A stretch of DNA of 34,995 nucleotides, from the NCBI GenBank assembly GCA_029070965.1, contig JAIEBI010000006.1, positions 1 to 34,995 of the forward strand, written 5' to 3'. Under the pieces are notes generated by a model. That model saw nothing but the letters and a program-made list of their open reading frames with translations. It had not been told where the DNA came from and searched no databases. The stretch's first letter is position 1; every line of letters begins with the position of its first letter. The position numbers and the translations under genes were made by a program. The stretch comes from Clostridiales bacterium. GTDB lineage: Bacteria > Bacillota > Clostridia > Christensenellales > Pumilibacteraceae. This document shows, piece after piece, positions 1 to 7,836 of the stretch.

Positions 1-712
1 CCATTTTTCTAAGCTGTTTATAATAATTACCGGGGAGCGTCATCATACAGCCTATATCGTCGTACACTACGCGCACTTCGACGCCGTTTGCCGCTTTTTC
101 TTTGAGTATCTCCAAAATCGTGTTCCAAAACAAGCCGCCTTCGATTATGAAGTATTCCATAAATATAAACTTTTCGGCTTTTCGCAAATCCTCGACCATC
201 GCGGCGAACATGTTTTCACCAAGCGGATAATAACGTATATCGGTGTTGCCGTAAACGTGCGAATCGGACAGCTTGTTAAGCATTACCGCTTGCGATCCGA
301 CAATCGCGTCCTCCTCGCATATTTGCGACAGCTCCGCGCCGTCGTCCTTTGCCACCCGTTGCGTTGTCACTCGCCGTAAGCTTTTTACCTGCTTTTTGCT
401 AAGCTTGCGCGAATAGAACATAAAGTACAGCATAAACCCGACTATGGGTATGAGCATAACAAAGAACAGCCACGGCAACTTGTAGTCGGGATTGTCCTTT
501 CGGTTTATAATAGCTATCGCAACGACAAACTGAGTTATGACTACCGCAAAGTAAAAGTACGGAACGTACATTGTAATCAAAGTCATTGCCGCAATTACCG
601 CAAGCGTTTCAATCACCACAAGAAAGATTGCAACGATATAGCGGAACGGGATATAAGATATCTCCCGTTCCACTTGCTTGTTGTGTTCTTGTATTACGAT
701 TTTCTTCTTCAT
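1..712 (-). CDS. cls: Cardiolipin synthase, N-terminal part (3' end outside window)
   Basis: This gene runs off the left edge, so only about the first 237 residues are visible. The start is ATG at 712, preceded by a CAGGA ribosome-binding site. The protein opens with a basic segment and two hydrophobic helices (about residues 22-48 and 50-95, with a DNPDYKLPWLFF-type loop between), the usual PLDNc_N membrane anchor. It then enters a phospholipase-D fold recognisable from FIFMEYFIIEGGLFW and VRVVYDDIGCM. The HKD catalytic motifs lie beyond the window. The family condenses phosphatidylglycerol into cardiolipin in the cytoplasmic membrane. It lies 36 bases downstream of the repeat protein at 749-1423 on the same strand and is probably cotranscribed with it. 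The family call is strong from sequence likeness; the activity of this copy is inferred. Confidence 0.9.
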   Translation of the reverse strand, partial: MKKKIVIQEHNKQVEREISYIPFRYIVAIFLVVIETLAVIAAMTLITMYVPYFYFAVVITQFVVAIAIINRKDNPDYKLPWLFFVMLIPIVGFMLYFMFYSRKLSKKQVKSLRRVTTQRVAKDDGAELSQICEEDAIVGSQAVMLNKLSDSHVYGNTDIRYYPLGENMFAAMVEDLRKAEKFIFMEYFIIEGGLFWNTILEILKEKAANGVEVRVVYDDIGCMMTLPGNYYKQLRKM

Positions 713-748
713 TGTTTTTCCTGTTTATGCGGAATTTCTTTTATTGTG

Positions 749-1423
749 TTATTCGTCTACTTCACCCGTTATTTCGACGGCGTACTTTCCGTCAAGTCCT
801 TTGGCTTTCAAAAATTCATTGAACTCGCGGGCAAGATCATCGGCGGAATATTCCGCAGCGTCTTGCAGCTTTGCGCCGTTCGTCGCGCCGTAGCCTGCCG
901 TCGTCCTGTACACGCTTGCTTGCGCTTTGGCAATGTTGGCTTTTGTTTGTGCCGAAATGCCGTCCACAGCTGCCGCAGTTTTGTGCGGCGCTTCTTTGAT
1001 GCCTTTTTTGAGGTTGGCTATAATAAGCTGAACTTTTGCCTTAAAGCCTTTGGTGTGTAACAGCTCGGTGAACTCGGGGTTTGCTTCCGCCGATTGACGC
1101 TTTACTTCGTCAAACTGAGCCTTGTCGGCTTCTTTTTGCTTGCGTGCGCCTTCCGCCATATTGGCAAACGCTACTTTGAACTTTGCCGCAATGCCTTTGG
1201 TGTGGCAGAATTCTTCAAACTGCTTGCTGATTTCTTCGTAGTTTTGTGTGTTGTGTTCCATAGTTTTTATTCTCCTTATTTGGATAATTTTTTTATTTCT
1301 TTCGGCGTGGGCAAGCAATATCTTAAATTGCTCCTTGCCCGTAGCCGATAAAAACTGTTGAAAGTCCTTTTCCGTAATAACGGCGGATTGGTCTTGTTCC
1401 TTGATGTTGTCCGTGTGTTCCAT
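749..1423 (-). CDS. Hypothetical protein with four internal repeats and two possible starts
   Basis: I do not recognise this 224-residue protein. It is hydrophilic, Lys/Ala/Glu-rich, and has no signal peptide or membrane segment. It carries four copies of a degenerate motif of the form F-x-E-F-x-x-x-K-G-x-x-x-K-x-x-V, at about residues 21-38, 69-92, 118-143 and 201-219. Two translation starts are plausible: ATG at 1423 (GAGG seven bases upstream) and an in-frame ATG at 1261 (residue 55) with a stronger AAGGAG ten bases upstream. Both begin with the residues MEH, suggesting an old duplication of the 5' end. A small hairpin (CAGGC-AACA-GCCTG, 1436-1449) sits just before the first ribosome site. 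It is divergent from the tetR gene at 1556 and lies just ahead of cls, so the TetR protein may control both. Confidence 0.75.
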   Translation of the reverse strand: MEHTDNIKEQDQSAVITEKDFQQFLSATGKEQFKILLAHAERNKKIIQIRRIKTMEHNTQNYEEISKQFEEFCHTKGIAAKFKVAFANMAEGARKQKEADKAQFDEVKRQSAEANPEFTELLHTKGFKAKVQLIIANLKKGIKEAPHKTAAAVDGISAQTKANIAKAQASVYRTTAGYGATNGAKLQDAAEYSADDLAREFNEFLKAKGLDGKYAVEITGEVDE

Positions 1424-1496
1424 AACGTACCTCGCAGGCTGTTGCCTGATTACATTTATAGTTTAGCGCCGATTTTGACAAAACACCACAACATAA

Positions 1497-1516
1497 AAAC
1501 CGAAAAGTGTCGGTTT
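1497..1516. promoter_or_regulatory. Putative TetR operator palindrome
   Basis: This is a perfect inverted repeat, AAACCGA then six bases then TCGGTTT. It lies between the divergent tetR (1556) and repeat-protein (1423) genes and ends four bases before the tetR -35 box. Position and symmetry fit an autoregulatory operator for the TetR protein encoded next door; binding is inferred. Confidence 0.55.
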
Positions 1517-1520
1517 CTAA

Positions 1521-1549
1521 TTGATTTTTTAAAATCTTTTTTGTATAAT
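1521..1549 (+). promoter_or_regulatory. Sigma-A promoter of tetR, placing +1 at the start codon
   Basis: The -35 is TTGATT (1521-1526), the spacer is 17 bases and the -10 is TATAAT (1544-1549). Six bases separate the -10 from the ATG at 1556, so the expected transcription start is the A of ATG. There is no ribosome-binding site, which points to a leaderless mRNA. Confidence 0.8.
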
Positions 1550-1555
1550 CTAAAT

Positions 1556-2149
1556 ATGAATAGATCGGAATCTAAATTTGAAAATACCGCAAGCAAAATG
1601 CGGCGCGCGTTTTTGACTTTGTTGGAAAGCAAAGAGTTTGCCGATATCAGCATAATGGATATTTGCAAGACGGCGGACGTAAACCGTTCCACCTTTTACG
1701 CGCACTACGACAACACGTACGACCTACTGAAAGAAGCATTTGAAAGTATGATTGCAAACTTCCAAAGCGAATGCGATTTTGACAATCCCGTAGATTTATC
1801 GGATATGCGCAATTTAAGCAAGGAAGATTTGAACCTTGCTTCGCCCAAATATTTGTTACCCTATCTCAAATACATACAAAAGCACAAGAGGCTTTACAGA
1901 ATATATTCCGACAACGCTCACGTATTCGAAACGAGCAAGATGGACGATTATATGATAGAAAACATTTTCGCACCTATCTATGCTAAGCACGGCGTGACCG
2001 ACAAAAAGCTGATTTTCTATATGCAAAAGTTTTTCTTTAAAGGCATTGACGCTATAATACACGAATGGGTGCGCAACGACTGCGAGGACGATATTTTGTT
2101 TGTTTGCGAGATTATAACCTACTGCGTGCGGCCGATGAGCTACAAATAA
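1556..2149 (+). CDS. TetR/AcrR-family transcriptional regulator
   Basis: A 197-residue regulator. The N-terminal helix-turn-helix domain is clear at about residues 12-60: an FADISIMDICKTADVNRSTFY stretch followed by AHYDNTYDLL, which is the TetR DNA-recognition region. The rest is helical and resembles the TetR_C_8 / DhaS-like C-terminal domain. I chose ATG at 1556 although the frame is open further upstream, because it starts just before the DNA-binding domain and sits six bases after a TATAAT box. No ribosome-binding site precedes it, so translation is probably leaderless. It is divergent from the 1423/cls pair and has a palindrome upstream (1497-1516). It likely represses itself and perhaps those neighbours; its ligand is unknown. 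Confidence 0.9.
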   Translation: MNRSESKFENTASKMRRAFLTLLESKEFADISIMDICKTADVNRSTFYAHYDNTYDLLKEAFESMIANFQSECDFDNPVDLSDMRNLSKEDLNLASPKYLLPYLKYIQKHKRLYRIYSDNAHVFETSKMDDYMIENIFAPIYAKHGVTDKKLIFYMQKFFFKGIDAIIHEWVRNDCEDDILFVCEIITYCVRPMSYK

Positions 2150-2157
2150 CAAAAGAA

Positions 2158-2195
2158 AATACGGTATCGGGAAAACCGATACCGTATTATTTTTG
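2158..2195. terminator. Bidirectional terminator between tetR and ddl
   Basis: A perfect 13-bp stem (AATACGGTATCGG pairing with 2176-2188) closes a GAAAA loop. A T-run follows on the plus strand and an A-rich run precedes it, so it can stop both convergent transcripts. Confidence 0.9.
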
Positions 2196-2209
2196 CTGTT
2201 TATTTAACG

Positions 2210-3286
2210 CTACTTACCCACTATTGGTGTTGTGGGCGTATACGTGCGTTTTAGCGCGTCAAAACGTTGTTTGCGGCGGTACGCGCAGTCTATCATTTTG
2301 TTTATCTGCTCCGAAAACGGCATTTGTTTTGCAAACAACGGTGACGCCAGTGACCCCGGAATGGTGTTTATTTCATTGACGTAAATATCGTCGCCCTTTA
2401 CCATAAAGTCCACGCGCGCCACCCCGCTGCACCCTATCGCGCGAAACGCCTTTTCCGCCAACTCCTGCACGGTCTCGTTCTTTTCCGCACCTATGCCCGC
2501 GGGGATTTTGTGTTTTAACGACTTTACGTCGCCCGCGTACTTATCGGCAAACGTCAAAAACGTTTTCCACCCTACCGGCTGTTCTGTTTCCGATACGGTC
2601 AGCTCCTCGTCGTAGCTGTCGCCCAGAACCGCACAGTTGACTTCGATAAAGTCTGTCAGCGCTTTTTCTATAATTACCAAATCGTCCCACTCAAACGCCA
2701 CGCGCAGCGAAGCGTAAAGCGCCGACCTATCGTCCGCTACCGATATACCTATCGAGCTACCCAAATTGCACGGCTTGACGATTACGGGATATCCCATTCT
2801 CTCAACCGCTTCAATCACCTCTTTTTCGTCGGCGTTGTACTTGGCGTGCGTAGTCGTCACGTACGGCAGCACGTTGAGCCCCGCATGTTCAAATGCTATC
2901 TTGGACAGCACTTTGTTCATACCGATAGCCGAAGCCGCTACGCCGCTACCCGTATACGGTATGCCGCACATTTCCAGCAAGCCTTGGAGCGAGCCGTCCT
3001 CGCCTAATATTCCGTGCATGCACAGCAGTGCCGCGTCCACTTTGTACAGCTTTTTGTTTTTGTGGTACAAATAGCCGTCGTCGGGACGAAGGTGTACCCT
3101 TTTCCCGTCGAACCTATTGTTGCGCACCGCGGATACGCTGTCGAAGCATTCCGCCGCCCACCACGCGCCGTCACTGTCTATGTACACGCCAACGCACTTT
3201 TGTTTGCACGCGGACATGGCTTGCAGGCCTGTAATTATGCTAATGTCGTGCTCGCACGACCGTCCACCGAAAAATACAGCAATCAT
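2210..3286 (-). CDS. ddl: D-alanine--D-alanine ligase
   Basis: A 358-residue ATP-grasp ligase that joins two D-Ala for the end of the peptidoglycan stem peptide. Visible motifs are GGRSCEHDIS at the N-terminus (Glu12 corresponds to E. coli DdlB Glu15), the EDGSLQGLLE segment, KPCNLGSSIGIS (Ser of the catalytic triad) and VNEINTIPG at the Mg/ATP site. The omega-loop reads FADKYAGD; its Tyr aligns with DdlB Tyr216, the residue kept in D-Ala-D-Ala ligases and usually changed in D-Ala-D-Lac enzymes, so a vancomycin-resistant cell wall is not suggested. No ribosome-binding site precedes the ATG. A weak ATCACA-18-TATACA promoter ends six bases before it, so this may be another leaderless gene, less certain than the others. 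It heads the envelope run that continues with uppP upstream on the same strand. Confidence 0.95.
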   Translation of the reverse strand: MIAVFFGGRSCEHDISIITGLQAMSACKQKCVGVYIDSDGAWWAAECFDSVSAVRNNRFDGKRVHLRPDDGYLYHKNKKLYKVDAALLCMHGILGEDGSLQGLLEMCGIPYTGSGVAASAIGMNKVLSKIAFEHAGLNVLPYVTTTHAKYNADEKEVIEAVERMGYPVIVKPCNLGSSIGISVADDRSALYASLRVAFEWDDLVIIEKALTDFIEVNCAVLGDSYDEELTVSETEQPVGWKTFLTFADKYAGDVKSLKHKIPAGIGAEKNETVQELAEKAFRAIGCSGVARVDFMVKGDDIYVNEINTIPGSLASPLFAKQMPFSEQINKMIDCAYRRKQRFDALKRTYTPTTPIVGK

Positions 3287-3344
3287 ACTTGTTGTATATG
3301 ATTGCCGTAATTAAATTGTGATAGATTTTATGTTTATGTTTATT

Positions 3345-4121
3345 TTACAAAAAATAGAACGAAAAAGTTAAAATAGAAACGATAAACAGGTACAGCGAGA
3401 ACCATTTGAAATTTGCTTTGGCTATGAGTTTGAGCATAACCCTTACCGCTATATACCCCGACGCAAACGCCGTTGCCGCGCCTATAAACATACTGAACCA
3501 GTCCACGCTGGCGAGCGAGCCCGCCTGAGCGACGTCCACAACGCTGAATAGTAGCGACCCGCAAATAATCGGTATGCTCATAAGGAATGAAAACGTTGCT
3601 ATCTTTTTGCTGTCCGTACCCGCTACCGTGCCGCCGAAAATTGTCGAGCCCGACCGCGACACTCCCGGGAGCACACCCAGTCCCTGCATCAGTCCCATAG
3701 CCACTGCGCCGCCCCAATTAAGCTCTTTGGGTGCCTTGTTGCGCTTTGCAACAATTTCGCTTATCAGCATTATCGCCGCGGTAAACGCGAAAAAGAAGCA
3801 AAGATATTTGGCGGTGGAGAAGTATTCATCTATCAAATCGTTGCAAGTAAGTCCCACTATAACCGCGGGAATTGTTGCGACAACAAGCATTGCAAGGTTT
3901 TTGTACGGTTTTTTGAACAGCTCTAAAATAGGCTTATATAACACTATAACCACGGCGACAAGCGTGCCCACATGCACCATTACGTCAAACAGCAAAAAAG
4001 AGCTGCCGTCGTTAAGCCCCATCAGCTCTCTTGTAAGTATTAGATGTCCGCTGGACGATACCGGCAAAAACTCGGTAAGTCCTTGCACCAGTCCCAGCAC
4101 CATGGCTTGCCACCAAACCAT
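3345..4121 (-). CDS. uppP: Undecaprenyl-diphosphatase (BacA/UppP)
   Basis: A 258-residue multi-pass membrane enzyme that dephosphorylates undecaprenyl pyrophosphate so that the lipid carrier can be reused for cell-wall synthesis; family members confer bacitracin tolerance. The two family signatures are intact: QGLTEFLPVSSSGH at residues 13-26 (Glu17) and PGVSRSGST at residues 152-160 (Arg156). Hydrophobic segments cover most of the rest. The start is well supported by GGAGGT seven bases before the ATG. It sits between the PglF-like gene and ddl on the same strand, with gaps of 94 and 58 bases, consistent with a loose envelope gene cluster. Confidence 0.97.
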   Translation of the reverse strand: MVWWQAMVLGLVQGLTEFLPVSSSGHLILTRELMGLNDGSSFLLFDVMVHVGTLVAVVIVLYKPILELFKKPYKNLAMLVVATIPAVIVGLTCNDLIDEYFSTAKYLCFFFAFTAAIMLISEIVAKRNKAPKELNWGGAVAMGLMQGLGVLPGVSRSGSTIFGGTVAGTDSKKIATFSFLMSIPIICGSLLFSVVDVAQAGSLASVDWFSMFIGAATAFASGYIAVRVMLKLIAKANFKWFSLYLFIVSILTFSFYFL

Positions 4122-4215
4122 TAAAGCTACCTCCGGAAAAAACCGTCACAATATATTAATGTATTTGATAAGAAAATTATTACTCGCTTGGGCTGTCGCA
4201 AACCAAACATTTACG

Positions 4216-6258
4216 CTACGCCGCGTCGCTCGTAGCGGCGGACGACGCCGCAAGCGTCATTTTCGCTTCCGCATCGGCGGCTCGCAAGCTGGATTCGCGT
4301 TCCTTTATCGCCTGCTCTCTCGCTCCGCGCGGCACTACCTCGAACACCTTTTTTTCGGTGCCTTCCTCGTCTTCCTTTTCGGCTATCTTTTTGAGCTCGG
4401 CAAGGTCTTTGTCGAACTTTGCTCTGTCTATCGTTTCCAGCTTGGTAACGAAAATGCCCTCGTGCATTGTTTGATCGACCTGCTCCTGATCGTAACGCAG
4501 TTCTTCAAACAGCTTTTCGCCCGGACGCAAACCTGATATGACTATTTGAATATCCTTGTTGGGCACAAGTCCGTTAAGCCTGATAAGGTTGCACGCCAAA
4601 TCGTAAATGTACACTGGTTCGCCCATGTCAAGCACAAAAACCTCGCCCGAGCTCGCCAGCGCGCCCGTTTGCAAAACAAGGCGCACCGCTTCGGGTATGG
4701 TCATAAAGTAGCGTTTGATATTGCGGTCGGTAACGGTTACCGGTCCGCCCTCTTGTATTTGCCGCAAGAACGTGGGAATGACCGAGCCCGACGAACCTAA
4801 AACGTTGCCGAAGCGCACGGCCGCCATTTGCATATCTCCGTCCTCGGCGCGTGTTTGAACAAGCATTTCCGCAAGGCGCTTACTCGCGCCCATAACGTTT
4901 GCGGGATTGACCGCCTTGTCCGTGGAAATCAATACAAACCGCTTTACGCCCGCTTTTTGGCACTGCTCGATTAGGTTTTTGGTGCCGAAAACGTTGTTCT
5001 TTATTGCCTCGGTGGGCGCAATCTCCATCATAGGCACGTGCTTGTACGCCGCCGCGTGGAATACCGTTTCGGGCTTAAACCTGCCCAGCACGTCCGCCAG
5101 CTTGCCCGCCTCGCGTACCGTACCCATAATCAGCGAGTACCGCGAGGAATCGAACTTCTTTTGGAATTCTTGGTCGATATTGAACATGCCGTTTTCGTTC
5201 TGGTCGAAAATAACCAAATGCTTACAGCCGAACGTGAGCGCCTGCCTGCACAGCTCGGAGCCGATAGACCCCGCCCCGCCCGTGACCATGACCACCTTGT
5301 CCTTGACCGACATGTCCACAAGCTCGGTTTTTACCTTGAACTCGTCCCTACCCAAAAGCGATTCGATTTTTATGTCGCGCAAAGCGAGAGAGGCGTTGGC
5401 AGCCGCGTTGGCGTCGCTTATGGGCGGAAGCATTTTTATGGGAATGTTGTACTTGGAAATGTGCTCGTAAATATGCTTTAACCGCGATTTGGTAATGTCG
5501 GTAATGGCAATCAAAAACATATCGGGCGAATAATCTTCTATAATTTGCTCCACGTTATCCAAACCGCCGGCAACAAGACTGCCGCCAATAGACTTGCCGT
5601 GCTTGTCCGCGTCGTCGTCCATAAACGCGACGGGCATATATCCCTCGTCGGTGTTGGAAACAAAACGATTGTTCAGTACCGAGCCGATATTGCCCGCGCC
5701 GTAAATAACCGTGCGTATCGGTTTTTTGGCGCTTGTGGTAAAGTTCCCTCGCTGCACGTGCTTAAAGTAGCCGATAAGCATGTTGGAAAAACGCGGAATC
5801 GCGGTAAAGACAAGCGATAAAAATACGTATAATAAAATTTGCGTGCCGTATACGTCAACGTTAAACGCCGCAAGCAGCACCGCTTTCATAATCAAAAGCA
5901 CACAGTACGACATAACGTACGACGCGGCAAACTTGATAAATTCTATCCGCCCCGCAAACTTCCACACCACGTTGTAGCAATTAAACAGCGCGAGCATACA
6001 TACCGGTATGCCGGTCATAACTATCATAATCGGTATTTCGAAGTTGTAGTAATTGCGCGGTTTGGTTACCGGTATTTTGTTGAACATAGCAAAGCGGGCA
6101 AGCCAAAACGCGCCCATGCAAACAGCTATGTCGAATATGAACGTCAAAATAACCCCGCGGTAGCGCGGCGAAAACAAGGCCTTAACGTTTACGTTGGCAC
6201 GCTTTTTTGTTTCGGTATGTTCCGATTCTATATCGGTGTTTTTCGGTTGTTTCGCCAT
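4216..6258 (-). CDS. Membrane-bound nucleoside-diphosphate-sugar 4,6-dehydratase (PglF/WbpM/CapD-like)
   Basis: A 680-residue protein with four N-terminal membrane helices (about residues 35-57, 73-95, 110-133, 139-157), a CoA-binding-like Rossmann domain (IYGAGNIGS, about 185-193) and a short-chain dehydrogenase domain starting at VMVTGGAGSIGS (about 323-334). The active-site run keeps T446-D447-K448, M456 and K460. Met instead of the usual Tyr is the S/T-M-K triad typical of PglF and WbpM, which convert UDP-GlcNAc to the 4-keto-6-deoxy sugar used for bacillosamine or other 2,4-diamino or 6-deoxy sugars. A low-complexity charged tail (about 615-680) is extra. It has its own promoter (6291-6319) and a GAGG ribosome site. 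No aminotransferase, acetyltransferase or glycosyltransferase lies next to it, so the product's destination is unknown. Confidence 0.92.
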   Translation of the reverse strand: MAKQPKNTDIESEHTETKKRANVNVKALFSPRYRGVILTFIFDIAVCMGAFWLARFAMFNKIPVTKPRNYYNFEIPIMIVMTGIPVCMLALFNCYNVVWKFAGRIEFIKFAASYVMSYCVLLIMKAVLLAAFNVDVYGTQILLYVFLSLVFTAIPRFSNMLIGYFKHVQRGNFTTSAKKPIRTVIYGAGNIGSVLNNRFVSNTDEGYMPVAFMDDDADKHGKSIGGSLVAGGLDNVEQIIEDYSPDMFLIAITDITKSRLKHIYEHISKYNIPIKMLPPISDANAAANASLALRDIKIESLLGRDEFKVKTELVDMSVKDKVVMVTGGAGSIGSELCRQALTFGCKHLVIFDQNENGMFNIDQEFQKKFDSSRYSLIMGTVREAGKLADVLGRFKPETVFHAAAYKHVPMMEIAPTEAIKNNVFGTKNLIEQCQKAGVKRFVLISTDKAVNPANVMGASKRLAEMLVQTRAEDGDMQMAAVRFGNVLGSSGSVIPTFLRQIQEGGPVTVTDRNIKRYFMTIPEAVRLVLQTGALASSGEVFVLDMGEPVYIYDLACNLIRLNGLVPNKDIQIVISGLRPGEKLFEELRYDQEQVDQTMHEGIFVTKLETIDRAKFDKDLAELKKIAEKEDEEGTEKKVFEVVPRGAREQAIKERESSLRAADAEAKMTLAASSAATSDAA

Positions 6259-6290
6259 TACGCCTCAATTATACCCTTATATCATACTGT

Positions 6291-6319
6291 ATATTACCAC
6301 AATGCCTTAACTTTGTCAA
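6291..6319 (-). promoter_or_regulatory. Sigma-A promoter of the PglF-like gene
   Basis: TTGACA (6314-6319), 17-base spacer, TAATAT (6291-6296). Expected +1 is near 6284, giving a leader of about 26 bases that contains the GAGG ribosome site. A second TATAAT at 6268-6273 lacks a good -35. Confidence 0.75.
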
Positions 6320-6345
6320 TACTATGATAAAAATTGGTCAATATA

Positions 6346-6369
6346 AATGCGCGGAACGCGCCGCGCATT
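6346..6369. terminator. Strong hairpin between glmM and the PglF-like gene
   Basis: A perfect 9-bp GC-rich stem (AATGCGCGG with CCGCGCATT, loop AACGCG) lies 25 bases past the glmM stop. The run after it on the minus strand is AT-rich but has no pure U-tract, so it may be a weak terminator or an mRNA 3'-end stabiliser. Confidence 0.5.
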
Positions 6370-6393
6370 ATAGTTTTAACCATATTTTGACCG

Positions 6394-7674
6394 CTATTTA
6401 CGGGTGTTTATATACTTTTTGAATACCGAAAGCACTTCGTCGATTTTGCCTGCATCCTCGCATTCGCACATTACGCGCACCTTGGGTTCGGTACCCGACA
6501 TGCGCACGATAAGCCTGCCTATGCCCGACAGCCGCGCCGTGTAATCCTCTATCAAATCGATCATGCCCTTTTCGTACATTATTGACTGATCGGCATATTC
6601 GGCAATCGCCTTTTGCGGGAACAGGTTAAGCTCTATAAATTCGCCGAGCTTGCCTTTTTTGAACAACGTTTTTGTAAGGAACATACTCGACATTATTCCG
6701 TCGCCGGTGGTCGCTTGCGGGTAAACGATATAATGCCCGCTTTGCTCGCCACCGAGGTTATATCCCTTTTTGAACATAAGGTCACAAATGTATTTGTCGC
6801 CCACAGGGGTGCGCACAAGCCGCCGCCCGTCCTTTTCCAGTCTCCGTTCCAGCGCGGTGTTGGAAAGTATCGTGCCCACCACCACATTGTCTTTGAGCGC
6901 CATTTCCCTGCCTATATTGTACAGCACCGAATCTCCGTCCATAATCTTGCCGTCAAACACGAAAGACAGCCTGTCGGCGTCGCCGTCATACGAAAATCCG
7001 AGCTTGTAATCGGTGCCGACCATAGAATGAAGCACGTAGTCGGGATGAAGCGCACCGCAGCCGCAGTTAATCTTTTCGCCGCGCAGCTTATAGTTCTCTA
7101 TCTCGACCGTCGCGCCCAAGCGCTCAAACGCTTCCTTTGCGACGGTAGACGCCGCGCCGTAGCCGCAGTCCAGCCATACCTTTGCGCCCGACATGTTGTA
7201 GTCCACCGTTTCCACAAGGTAGTCCACGTACTGCTTTTGCGCGTCGGGAATTTGGTGGACCGACCCGACTGCGCGCGCCTCGCTGGGGTTTTCGATATAG
7301 TATTCTATACTGCCCTCTTGCTCCTCGCTCAGTTTAACGCCGTTGCCGTCGAATATCTTTATACCGTTGTATTCGGGCGGATTGTGCGACGCCGATATAA
7401 CGATGCCGCAAAGCGCGTTGTACTTGATTGCCATGCGCGCTATCGCCGGCGTGGGCAGTATGCCCACCGTCAGCACCTCCGCGCCACCGCGTTTAAGCCC
7501 GTCTATAAGAGCGGACTGGATTTCCGGTCCGGACACTCTGGTATCTCGACCGACAACGACAATGCCTTTGCCGAAGTACGCGACAACGGCAAGCCCGACC
7601 TTATAAGCCAACGCCGCGTCAAGGTTGTCGCCGTACTTGCCTCTGATACCGTCTGTACCGAAGTATTTGCTCAT
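6394..7674 (-). CDS. glmM: Phosphoglucosamine mutase
   Basis: A 426-residue enzyme of the alpha-D-phosphohexomutase family that converts glucosamine-6-P to glucosamine-1-P on the way to UDP-GlcNAc. The N-terminal MSKYFGTDGIRG is diagnostic. The phosphoserine loop is ISASHNPPEYNG (Ser96), the Mg loop is SYDGDADR, the sugar-binding motif is GGEQSGH, and the phosphate-binding end is RMSGTEPKVRV. The length is slightly short of the usual 445. The start has GGAG about seven bases upstream and a consensus promoter 42 bases away (7723-7751). It is divergent from the membrane protein/glmS pair, so the two UDP-GlcNAc genes flank one intergenic region. Confidence 0.98.
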   Translation of the reverse strand: MSKYFGTDGIRGKYGDNLDAALAYKVGLAVVAYFGKGIVVVGRDTRVSGPEIQSALIDGLKRGGAEVLTVGILPTPAIARMAIKYNALCGIVISASHNPPEYNGIKIFDGNGVKLSEEQEGSIEYYIENPSEARAVGSVHQIPDAQKQYVDYLVETVDYNMSGAKVWLDCGYGAASTVAKEAFERLGATVEIENYKLRGEKINCGCGALHPDYVLHSMVGTDYKLGFSYDGDADRLSFVFDGKIMDGDSVLYNIGREMALKDNVVVGTILSNTALERRLEKDGRRLVRTPVGDKYICDLMFKKGYNLGGEQSGHYIVYPQATTGDGIMSSMFLTKTLFKKGKLGEFIELNLFPQKAIAEYADQSIMYEKGMIDLIEDYTARLSGIGRLIVRMSGTEPKVRVMCECEDAGKIDEVLSVFKKYINTRK

Positions 7675-7722
7675 TTATATCTCCGTTTTGCGCCGTAACA
7701 AGCGCATAAAATTCTAAGTTAA

Positions 7723-7751
7723 ATTATATACTGCCAAAGCTTGCTTGTCAA
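7723..7751 (-). promoter_or_regulatory. Sigma-A promoter of glmM
   Basis: Consensus TTGACA (7746-7751), 17-base spacer, TATAAT (7723-7728). The predicted leader is about 42 bases and contains a normal ribosome-binding site. Confidence 0.88.
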
Positions 7752-7798
7752 TATATATGCGCAAAATTCCCGTTTTGCAAACATTTATTTACTATCTC

Positions 7799-7828
7799 TT
7801 GACATAACCGTAAAATATGGCTTATAAT
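7799..7828 (+). promoter_or_regulatory. Sigma-A promoter of the small membrane protein/glmS unit, start-codon proximal
   Basis: TTGACA (7799-7804), 18-base spacer, TATAAT (7823-7828), then eight bases to the ATG at 7837. No ribosome-binding site fits in that gap, so the mRNA is predicted to begin at or within a few bases of the start codon. Confidence 0.82.
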
Positions 7829-7836
7829 ATAACGGT

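Noticed and set aside
749-1060. Overlapping plus-strand open frames (586-822, 674-1060, 678-893, 1094-1351)
   Set aside because: They are antisense to cls and the repeat protein, without ribosome sites and with Cys/Phe-rich composition typical of reverse frames.
2210-3286. Ligase considered as a VanA/VanB-type D-Ala-D-Lac resistance enzyme, given a VanW gene in the same window
   Set aside because: The omega-loop Tyr typical of D-Ala-D-Ala ligases is present, there is no VanH, VanX or VanRS nearby, and VanW proteins are widespread in Clostridia without resistance.
6207-7698. Long plus-strand frame (6613-7698) opposite glmM
   Set aside because: Antisense shadow of a well-conserved gene; no start signals and His/Arg/Val-rich reverse-frame composition.
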